From NCBI GenBank assembly GCA_947178465.1, contig CAMWYL010000048.1:1-12713 (forward strand): a stretch of 12,713 nt of DNA. Reading direction: 5' to 3'. Source of the DNA: an uncultured Lachnospiraceae bacterium (GTDB taxonomy: Bacteria > Bacillota > Clostridia > Lachnospirales > Lachnospiraceae). Position 1 is the stretch's first letter. Every line of letters starts with the position of its first letter. The position numbers and the translations under genes are program-made. Below are positions 1-4,693 of the stretch, piece by piece. The notes under the pieces are model-generated. The model was given only the letters and a program-made list of their open reading frames with translations, was not told the origin of the DNA and searched no databases.

Positions 1-1
1 G

Positions 2-517
2 CTTCCGGGCGCGGTAGCGTGCATAACGGCGCTGACGCTTTCGGGACTCAGTACGCGGCGATTTTGCTTTGAGGGCTTTTTGCCCGCGGATAAGAAGGAA
101 AAAAGGGATATTCTGGAGACCTTGAAAACTGAGTCGAGGACGATCATCCTGTATGAAGCGCCGCATCATCTTGTGCGGACGCTGGAAGAGCTTTTGGAAA
201 CATTGGGAGACAGGCGTCTTACGATATGCAGAGAATTGACCAAGCGTTTTGAGACGGTTCTGCCGACAACGATCAGTACGGCACTCGAAAAGTATCAGAC
301 AGAGGAGCCGAGGGGAGAATATGTGCTTGTCCTGGAGGGAAAGAGCCTTCGCGCTCTGCAGAAGGAACAGGAGGCGGACTGGCAAAATATATCCATCGAG
401 GACCATATGCGGCTGTATGAGGAGCAGGGAGTGGAGCATAAGGAGGCCATGAAGCGTGTCGCAAAGGACAGAGGGGTATCTAAGAGGGATGTCTATCAAT
501 ATTTATTAAAAATATGA
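2..517 (+). CDS. rsmI: 16S rRNA (cytidine-2'-O)-methyltransferase RsmI, 3' part
   Basis: This is the C-terminal 171 residues of RsmI, which uses S-adenosylmethionine to 2'-O-methylate C1402 of 16S rRNA in the decoding centre. The frame is open from base 2, so the true start lies outside the window; family members are about 280 residues, so roughly 110 N-terminal residues are missing. The visible part starts with the family motif LPGAVACITAL and continues with FEGFLP, YEAPHHL, ICRELTKRFE and RGEYVLVLEG. It ends in the helical tail typical of RsmI (VSKRDVYQYLLKI). A TTG at 80 could be mistaken for a start, but homology continues upstream of it. The gene ends 126 bases before acpP, which has its own promoter, so the two are probably transcribed separately. 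The identification rests on several family motifs in order and is firm. Confidence 0.95.
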   Translation, partial: LPGAVACITALTLSGLSTRRFCFEGFLPADKKEKRDILETLKTESRTIILYEAPHHLVRTLEELLETLGDRRLTICRELTKRFETVLPTTISTALEKYQTEEPRGEYVLVLEGKSLRALQKEQEADWQNISIEDHMRLYEEQGVEHKEAMKRVAKDRGVSKRDVYQYLLKI

Positions 518-548
518 GGAAGAAAAGAAAGATTTAGGAATAAAACGG

Positions 549-577
549 TTGACAAATACTATATGTAATAATATACT
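549..577 (+). promoter_or_regulatory. Sigma-A promoter of acpP
   Basis: TTGACA (549-554) and TATACT (572-577) are separated by exactly 17 bases, so both elements are at or within one base of consensus. Transcription would start near 584 and give a leader of about 60 nt before the acpP ATG. No other gene lies between, so this promoter most likely serves acpP alone. Confidence 0.82.
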
Positions 578-643
578 TCCTATTGCAAAGGAATTATACG
601 GCAGCTTTTATAGATTGAAAATCGAATAAAGGAGATATTTTAA

Positions 644-877
644 ATGGAAAGAGTTTTTGAAATTATCGAAGAACAGTTAAACTTATCAGGTGTTGATATC
701 ACGGAGGATTTATCGTTTAAGGATGATTTGGGAGCTGACTCCATAGATTTAGTAGAGCTTGTAATGGCATTTGAGGATGAATATGGTGTGGAGGTTTCCT
801 ATGAGGAGCTTGAGAAGCGGGTTAAGACGGTAGGAGACGTTATTGAATATTTAAAGGAATTAGGAGCTGAAATTTAA
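644..877 (+). CDS. acpP: Acyl carrier protein
   Basis: This is a 77-residue acyl carrier protein, the cytosolic carrier of growing acyl chains in type II fatty acid synthesis. The phosphopantetheine attachment motif is clear: LGADSIDLVELVM, with Ser33 as the modified residue. The acidic helix that docks fatty acid synthesis enzymes follows (FEDEYGVEVSYEELEK). Length and acidity are normal for the family. The ATG at 644 is preceded by AAAGGAG (628-634) at good spacing. The gene has its own consensus promoter upstream and a strong terminator just downstream, so it appears monocistronic, with no fab genes in the window. A dedicated ACP for a polyketide or surface-polymer pathway cannot be formally excluded. 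The sequence, however, looks like the primary-metabolism type and no such pathway genes are nearby. Confidence 0.96.
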   Translation: MERVFEIIEEQLNLSGVDITEDLSFKDDLGADSIDLVELVMAFEDEYGVEVSYEELEKRVKTVGDVIEYLKELGAEI

Positions 878-890
878 GATAAAGTCTGCA

Positions 891-924
891 AAATAGAAAA
901 GAGGGAACTCTTTTCTATTTTTTA
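891..924 (+). terminator. Rho-independent terminator after acpP
   Basis: A perfect 13-bp stem (AAATAGAAAAGAG at 891-903 and its complement at 908-920) encloses a GGAA loop and runs into a T-rich tail. It begins 13 bases after the acpP stop. The stem is A/T rich but perfect, and the A-run/T-run flanks could let it work in both directions. It insulates acpP from spmA. Confidence 0.9.
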
Positions 925-993
925 TTGCAATTATCCGCACGCCGGCGAATATGAATATATGGAAGAAAAACAGTCGAATGGGGTGTCGATAGT

Positions 994-1644
994 ATGATGA
1001 ACTATATCTGGGGCGGAATGCTGATTGTCGGAATTGTGTACGGAATGATAACCGGAAATATGCAGGCGGTGACGGATGCGGTGATTGCGTCCTCAAAAGA
1101 GGCGGTAACGCTTGGCATATCCATGCTGGGAATCGTGGCTTTTTGGAACGGCCTGATGGAGGTCGCGCAAGACGCGGGGATAATCAGCGGCTTAACGCGG
1201 CTCATTGCGCCGGTAATGCGTTTTCTGTTTCCGCGAATACCACAGGGACATCGCGCCATGGATGCGATGTCGGCTAATTTTGTCGCGAATATTTTAGGGC
1301 TGGGTTGGGCCGCAACGCCGGCAGGATTGAGGGCAATGAGCGACTTGGAGCAGTTGGAGCGTGAGCGCGGGAATGGGGAATATATAGAGGCAGAGACAGC
1401 ATCAGACAATGTACAAAGTCATGTGACAAAAGCAAGAACCGCCAGCAATGAGATGTGTACGTTTCTTGTCATGAATATTTCGTCATTGCAGTTGATTCCG
1501 GTGAATATTATTGCCTACCGCAGTCAGTACGGAAGCGCAAATCCGACCGCAGTAATTATGCCTGCGATTGTGGCGACGTTCTTCAGTACAGTAGTAGCGG
1601 TAGTGTATTGTAAAATGGCGGGAAGAATTGAGGACAAAATTTGA
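994..1644 (+). CDS. spmA: Spore maturation protein A (nucleoside recognition/Gate domain membrane protein)
   Basis: This is a 216-residue multi-spanning membrane protein of the SpmA family. In Bacillus it acts with SpmB during spore formation and is needed for full core dehydration and heat resistance; its transported or gated substrate is unknown. Hydrophobic segments cover roughly residues 4-22, 40-62 and 85-105, with more near the C terminus. The family signature is visible as GLGWAATPAGLRAM, where the Bacillus protein has GLGNAATPLGIKAM. The later FLVMNISSLQLIPVNIIAYR segment also matches the family. Compared from memory with the Bacillus protein, a hydrophilic stretch of about 20 extra residues (roughly 120-148, rich in Glu) sits between that motif and the next membrane segment. 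The start is the first of two tandem ATGs; the ribosome binding site is weak. I see no confident sigma-A or sporulation-sigma promoter in 925-993. Its partner spmB is not adjacent but lies 1.55 kb downstream. Confidence 0.93.
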   Translation: MMNYIWGGMLIVGIVYGMITGNMQAVTDAVIASSKEAVTLGISMLGIVAFWNGLMEVAQDAGIISGLTRLIAPVMRFLFPRIPQGHRAMDAMSANFVANILGLGWAATPAGLRAMSDLEQLERERGNGEYIEAETASDNVQSHVTKARTASNEMCTFLVMNISSLQLIPVNIIAYRSQYGSANPTAVIMPAIVATFFSTVVAVVYCKMAGRIEDKI

Positions 1645-1669
1645 CAACAACGCGGTTATGGTTTATAAA
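1641..1669 (+). promoter_or_regulatory. Sigma-A promoter of the DUF4870-like gene
   Basis: TTGACA (1641-1646) and TATAAA (1664-1669) are separated by 17 bases. The -35 element overlaps the TGA stop of spmA (1642-1644). A start near 1676 leaves a leader of about 29 nt before the GTG at 1705. This implies vegetative transcription of the downstream gene, independent of sporulation control of spmA. Confidence 0.72.
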
Positions 1670-1691
1670 TAAAAAGAAAATACGTTGAAAT

Positions 1692-1699
1692 GGAGGAGG
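1692..1699 (+). promoter_or_regulatory. Ribosome binding site that decides the start of the DUF4870-like gene
   Basis: GGAGGAGG lies 5 bases before an in-frame GTG at 1705. It overlaps the alternative ATG at 1690, which has no ribosome binding site of its own and would sit only about 14 nt from the predicted transcription start. The GTG is therefore preferred. Confidence 0.7.
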
Positions 1700-1704
1700 A
1701 TGCT

Positions 1705-2202
1705 GTGAACAGTGAGGATCAACGACAGGGTATGGTATACGGCGGCACGGGAACGGGAACCGAAGGACAGGAAACTGGCGGTTTGAATAAGGCGTATTAT
1801 GGACAGTATAATGCACAAAGCAGGCATACCGCGCCAAATGACCATACCGCAGAGTTTGGAACAGAGGATATTGCAGGGAATAAGATTTTTGCGGTGGTGG
1901 TTTATCTGATGGGGATTGTGGGCATTATCATTGCGCTGCTTGCGGCAAAATCCTCCCGTTATGTGCTGTTTCATGTACGGCAGGCCCTCAAGCTCAGCGT
2001 GTGTACAATGCTTTTGGTAATACTGGCGATACCCTTTGCTTTGATGAGCTTCGTGCCCTATATCGGTATTTTATTTCAACTTATGGTCGGAATACTGGCA
2101 ATTGCCGAGATTGGTATTGTGATGCTCCGGATAGCGGCCTTTTTCCAAGTATGCGACGGAAAGGCCAAGGAGCCGGTCATTATAGGAAAGATTTTTAATT
2201 GA
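1705..2202 (+). CDS. DUF4870/Tic20-like small membrane protein
   Basis: This is a 165-residue protein of unknown biochemical function. Residues 1 to about 55 are hydrophilic, rich in Gly, Gln, Thr and Tyr, and look disordered. The rest is a compact membrane domain resembling the DUF4870/Tic20-like family. It has a first segment after GNKIFAVVVYLMGIVG, then a short polar turn with the characteristic FHVRQALKLS, two further hydrophobic segments (about residues 90-140), and a C-terminal CDGKAKEPVIIGKI tail like the GKAxELPIIGKI ending of relatives. The start is GTG, because the strong Shine-Dalgarno sequence fits only that codon. The gene has its own promoter and ends 40 bases from the stop of a convergent LytTR regulator, with no terminator between them. 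It interrupts the usual spmA-spmB pair. The family match is from motif memory; the function is unknown. Confidence 0.8.
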   Translation: MNSEDQRQGMVYGGTGTGTEGQETGGLNKAYYGQYNAQSRHTAPNDHTAEFGTEDIAGNKIFAVVVYLMGIVGIIIALLAAKSSRYVLFHVRQALKLSVCTMLLVILAIPFALMSFVPYIGILFQLMVGILAIAEIGIVMLRIAAFFQVCDGKAKEPVIIGKIFN

Positions 2203-2242
2203 TAACGGATGAGCTACAGATACATATTTCCGGAGGCGTACA

Positions 2243-2956
2243 TCAATGTATTGGGGAGGATTTCAGCAGTGCGATAACCTTCCGGTAATATTCGTATTTG
2301 CTGATGCTCAGCTGTTCTCCGCTGGTAAGCGTTACATAGCTGCGACAGCATCCGGAAATATAATCCATGTTTACAAGATAGGACTTGTGGATGCGCAGAA
2401 AGCGACATCCCTTGTCCTGTATGGCGTGCTCGACGTCGTCAAGCTTCTTATAGAAGGTATCGCTTCCCTCATCGGAAATAATGTGAGTACGGCGTCCCTC
2501 AGATGTAAAGTACCGGATTCCATGAACAGGCATCCGAATGTACCCCGGTCGGCGATAATATGTAAAAGAATTTTCGTCGTTCATGGCCGCTTCATAGGCG
2601 AGTGATGCATAGGCCCATAGCTGCTTGCGGCTTTTGTTTGGCATAAAATAAAGCGGTTCCAGCAGCGTATCCTCAGGGGCCGGGACATAATGCTTTCCTG
2701 CAGTAGCGACTGACACCATGTTCGGCTGCTGTTTTTTGATATGGATAGCTGCCCTTTTTACTATGTCCTGCCCGCTTGTTAAATCAAAAAAAAGAATATC
2801 GGGGAGGCAGCGGCTCGCACATCGGATAAGCTCATGCACACCGTAGCAACAGTATACATTCACGGATACGCCGCGCCGCCCGAAGCATTGGATAAGCTCA
2901 TTCTTCATGTACGTTAAATCAGTGTCCGATGAAAAACAAAATGCAATATTGATCAT
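2243..2956 (-). CDS. LytTR-family transcription regulator with degenerate receiver domain
   Basis: This is a 237-residue regulator on the minus strand. The C-terminal half (about residues 131-232) is a LytTR DNA-binding domain, recognised by FLRIHKSYLVNMDYI (186-200) and the following GEQLSISKYEY. The N-terminal half has receiver length and keeps an Asp at the phosphoacceptor position (D58 in DILFFDLTS). It lacks the N-terminal acidic pair (IAFCFSSDTD instead of a VDDD-like sequence) and the C-terminal Lys-Pro motif (LLEPLYFMP). Phosphorylation control is therefore doubtful. The protein holds nine cysteines, including the pairs C36-C37 and C203-C204. The start is ATG at 2956, with GGAG 10 bases upstream. 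The gene is divergent from spmB and convergent with the DUF4870-like gene, and no histidine kinase is adjacent. The LytTR call is firm; the target genes are unknown. Confidence 0.87.
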   Translation of the reverse strand: MINIAFCFSSDTDLTYMKNELIQCFGRRGVSVNVYCCYGVHELIRCASRCLPDILFFDLTSGQDIVKRAAIHIKKQQPNMVSVATAGKHYVPAPEDTLLEPLYFMPNKSRKQLWAYASLAYEAAMNDENSFTYYRRPGYIRMPVHGIRYFTSEGRRTHIISDEGSDTFYKKLDDVEHAIQDKGCRFLRIHKSYLVNMDYISGCCRSYVTLTSGEQLSISKYEYYRKVIALLKSSPIH

Positions 2957-3193
2957 GTCAAAACAACTCCTAAATAAAATTCGTTTACACAGTTATCTTA
3001 CAAAAAGAAATTATATATGCTAAGCAAAAGAAAAAATATAGGAAAAAGGTACTAAAATCGTCGAAAATCGGAAAAAGTTTGATTTTTTCGCCATAAAATG
3101 ACAAAATATGTGGAAAAAAAATCCTAAAAAGACTGTGAGAATAATAAAAAAAGCGTGGGAATATATATAGAGTAAACGATGACATGAAACGGT
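2957..3193. other. AT-rich divergent intergenic region
   Basis: These 237 bases separate the divergent LytTR gene and spmB and are visibly much richer in A and T than the flanking genes. On the minus strand there is a perfect -10 hexamer TATAAT at 3010-3015 without a good -35 box, which could serve the LytTR gene with a leader of about 47 nt. AAAATCG occurs twice, 10 bases apart (3054-3060 and 3064-3070). An imperfect inverted repeat pairs CGAAAATC with the GATTTTTTCG near 3081-3090. I found no convincing promoter for spmB and no clear LytTR tandem site. Any regulatory role is inference. Confidence 0.45.
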
Positions 3194-3733
3194 GTGCATG
3201 TGGTTCAGATTTCAAATATGTTAATTCCCGCACTTATTTTTTATATTATTGCAATGGGACTTTCACAAAAAAGAGATATATACGGCTGCTTTACCAAGGG
3301 AGCCAAAGAGGGAATGAAAACGGTTGCGGGAATCGTTCCGACGCTGATTGGACTGATGATTGCGGTGGGAGTGCTAAGGGCGTCAGGTTTTCTCGACTTT
3401 TTTTGCAAGATTATCGGGAACGCAATTGACGGATTCGCGTCAGGGTTCCCAAATGAGCTGATCTCGCTGTTTGTGGTAAAGCTGTTCTCTTCTTCCGCGG
3501 CAACAGGGCTTGCGTTGGATATCTATAAGGAGTACGGAACGGACTCCTTTGCGGGGCTTGCGACCTCGCTTGCACTTGCGAGCACGGAAACGGTATTCTA
3601 CACAATGTCCGTGTACTTTATGGCGGTTAAGGTCTCTAAGACGCGCTGGACGCTTGCGGGTGCGCTTCTTGCAACCTTCTCCGGGCTGGTTGCAAGCGTG
3701 GTGCTGGCGGGAATGATGACAGGAGCACATTAA
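3194..3733 (+). CDS. spmB: Spore maturation protein B (nucleoside recognition/Gate domain membrane protein)
   Basis: This is a 179-residue membrane protein of the SpmB family, the partner of SpmA in spore core dehydration. Family features run in order: an N-terminal membrane segment MLIPALIFYIIAMGL; the cytoplasmic piece GAKEGMKTVAGIVPTLIG; a second segment, IGLMIAVGVLRASGFLDF; the central SSSAATGLALDIYKEYGTDSF; STETVFYTMSVYFMAVKV; and a last membrane segment ending in MMTGAH. An in-frame TGA at 3185-3187 excludes an earlier start. GTG 3194 (or GTG 3200) gives a leader length like that of the Bacillus protein, while ATG 3218 would trim about 8 residues. The ribosome binding site is poor. The gene is separated from spmA by two unrelated genes, which is unusual. 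It stops 16 bases before the -35 element of the next gene. Confidence 0.93.
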   Translation: MHVVQISNMLIPALIFYIIAMGLSQKRDIYGCFTKGAKEGMKTVAGIVPTLIGLMIAVGVLRASGFLDFFCKIIGNAIDGFASGFPNELISLFVVKLFSSSAATGLALDIYKEYGTDSFAGLATSLALASTETVFYTMSVYFMAVKVSKTRWTLAGALLATFSGLVASVVLAGMMTGAH

Positions 3734-3748
3734 GTTTTAACAGAATAA

Positions 3749-3777
3749 TTGACCTATTCCTATATTAGTCTTATAAT
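3749..3777 (+). promoter_or_regulatory. Sigma-A promoter of the response regulator gene
   Basis: TTGACC (3749-3754) and TATAAT (3772-3777) are separated by 17 bases. The start would be near 3784, giving a leader of about 58 nt to ATG 3842. The -35 lies inside ATTGACCTATT (3748-3758), followed at once by a second CCTATA. That 11-mer recurs with one mismatch at 4604-4614, ahead of the giant surface protein gene, so this promoter may carry a regulator binding site. Confidence 0.8.
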
Positions 3778-3841
3778 TATGAAAGATGCAGTTCCGTCAA
3801 GGATGGGGCAGCTTGCGTTTTTACTTTGGAGTGACTTTGAG

Positions 3842-4594
3842 ATGAATAGGATTTTGATTGTGGAGAGCGATAATTCGCTTATGGAGAAGATGAGCAGGGC
3901 GTTTACCGAGATAACGACTGTAAGCTGCGGCTCACTTCTGGAGGCGCATACGGCGATAGAGCAGGATGCGTTTCCTGTGGTGGTTGTGGACGAACATTTG
4001 GAGGACGGAAACGGAGTAACCCTGCTAAAAGAAATAAGAGAGAAGCAATATTCCTATGAGGATAAGGAAATCAGCGTAATTATGCTGGTGGAAAACGACA
4101 GTGACAAAAATATTGACAGAATGCTCCGGCAGGGGGCGGATGACTGCGTGACCAAGCCGTTTAGCACCGCAGCGCTGAAGGCACGGATTGCGACGCAGTT
4201 CAAAAAGAAAAGAATGGAATTCAATCTTGAGGCCTGTGAGCGATTTGTGGCGACGGGCTCCGCTTCCGTGAGAGGAATCAGCGGCGAGCATATGGTGGCG
4301 CTTGACAAATATATTTTTGATTTTGACTGCGGGAAATTCAGCTATGAGGGGCAGATTATAGAGCTTAGCAGACTGGAGCAGGTTCTGTTGCGTGTTTTGA
4401 TAGAAAATAAGGGGGTAGTGCTCAAGCGTGGTGCGTTGGTGGAGCGTATCCGCACAGAGACGCGAGAGAATATGACGGAGGATATCCTTGCAAATACCGT
4501 CAGAATGCTCCGTGTTAAGTTGCACGCGAGTGAGTATATCAAAATCGTGTACGGAATAGGATACTTCTGGATTGATAAGCAAAAGCAGCTGTAA
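3842..4594 (+). CDS. Atypical OmpR/PhoB-family response regulator (orphan)
   Basis: This is a 250-residue DNA-binding response regulator. Receiver domain (about 1-120): Asp50 in VVVVDEHLEDGNG is the expected phosphoacceptor and K105-P106 (CVTKPF) is present. The acidic pair is changed to ESD (E8, S9, D10), the conserved Thr/Ser after strand 4 is Val83 (IMLVEND), and the usual Pro after Asp50 is Glu54. Effector domain (about 155-245): a winged helix with IIELSRLEQVLLRVLIENKG, NTVRMLRVKL and a final YGIGYFW hairpin. ATG 3842 is chosen because GGAG lies 10 bases upstream and homology starts at NRILIVE. The upstream extension of the open frame begins inside the promoter. No histidine kinase is encoded nearby. 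The gene precedes a surface protein, a reductase and an ABC exporter on the same strand, which it may control. The family is certain; regulation by phosphorylation is not. Confidence 0.92.
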   Translation: MNRILIVESDNSLMEKMSRAFTEITTVSCGSLLEAHTAIEQDAFPVVVVDEHLEDGNGVTLLKEIREKQYSYEDKEISVIMLVENDSDKNIDRMLRQGADDCVTKPFSTAALKARIATQFKKKRMEFNLEACERFVATGSASVRGISGEHMVALDKYIFDFDCGKFSYEGQIIELSRLEQVLLRVLIENKGVVLKRGALVERIRTETRENMTEDILANTVRMLRVKLHASEYIKIVYGIGYFWIDKQKQL

Positions 4595-4614
4595 AATAGG
4601 ACTATTGTCCTATT
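4595..4614. repeat. Perfect 8-bp inverted repeat, candidate operator
   Basis: AATAGGAC and GTCCTATT flank a 4-base TATT loop in the gap between the response regulator and the giant surface protein gene. There is no T-run after it, so it is a poor intrinsic terminator. Its right arm, extended leftward to ATTGTCCTATT, matches 10 of 11 bases of the response regulator's own -35 region. It also overlaps the candidate -35 of the next promoter. An operator is the better reading, though an RNA hairpin is possible. Confidence 0.65.
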
Positions 4615-4641
4615 GATGCCGCGGTACTTTTTATATATGAT
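4613..4641 (+). promoter_or_regulatory. Candidate promoter of the surface protein operon
   Basis: TTGATG (4613-4618) and TATGAT (4636-4641) are separated by 17 bases. The match is moderate, with 4 of 6 and 5 of 6 consensus bases. The -35 abuts the inverted repeat at 4595-4614, which would suit an operator-controlled start. A leader of about 46 nt would precede ATG 4694. Read-through from the regulator's promoter is also possible. Confidence 0.42.
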
Positions 4642-4693
4642 TACAGATGATTGTGCGACTGCATAATGAATAAATATATAAGAGGTACATAGA

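Noticed and set aside
607..626. FabT/FapR-like operator ahead of acpP
   Set aside because: The ATTGAAAATCGAAT stretch is only weakly palindromic and does not match either consensus well.
925..993. Sporulation-sigma promoter ahead of spmA
   Set aside because: A TGAATA and AT-rich stretches are present, but no CATA-type -10 lies at the right spacing.
1690..1704. ATG start of the DUF4870-like gene
   Set aside because: It lies within the ribosome binding site of GTG 1705 and has none of its own.
2957..3193. LytTR tandem binding sites in the divergent region
   Set aside because: Only partial matches such as AAAGTTTGA were seen, with no second copy at the expected spacing.
3184..3429. 81-residue frame starting with ATG ahead of spmB
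   Set aside because: It runs out of frame through the clearly conserved SpmB sequence and has no similarity of its own. ATG 3184 is not the spmB start.
3749..3841. TTG-started N-terminal extension of the response regulator
   Set aside because: The TTG is the -35 box of a TTGACC-N17-TATAAT promoter, there is no ribosome site before it, and receiver homology begins at ATG 3842.
4595..4614. Inverted repeat as an intrinsic terminator of the regulator gene
   Set aside because: The stem is short and AT-rich and no T-run follows. The sequence also recurs at the regulator promoter, which suits an operator better.
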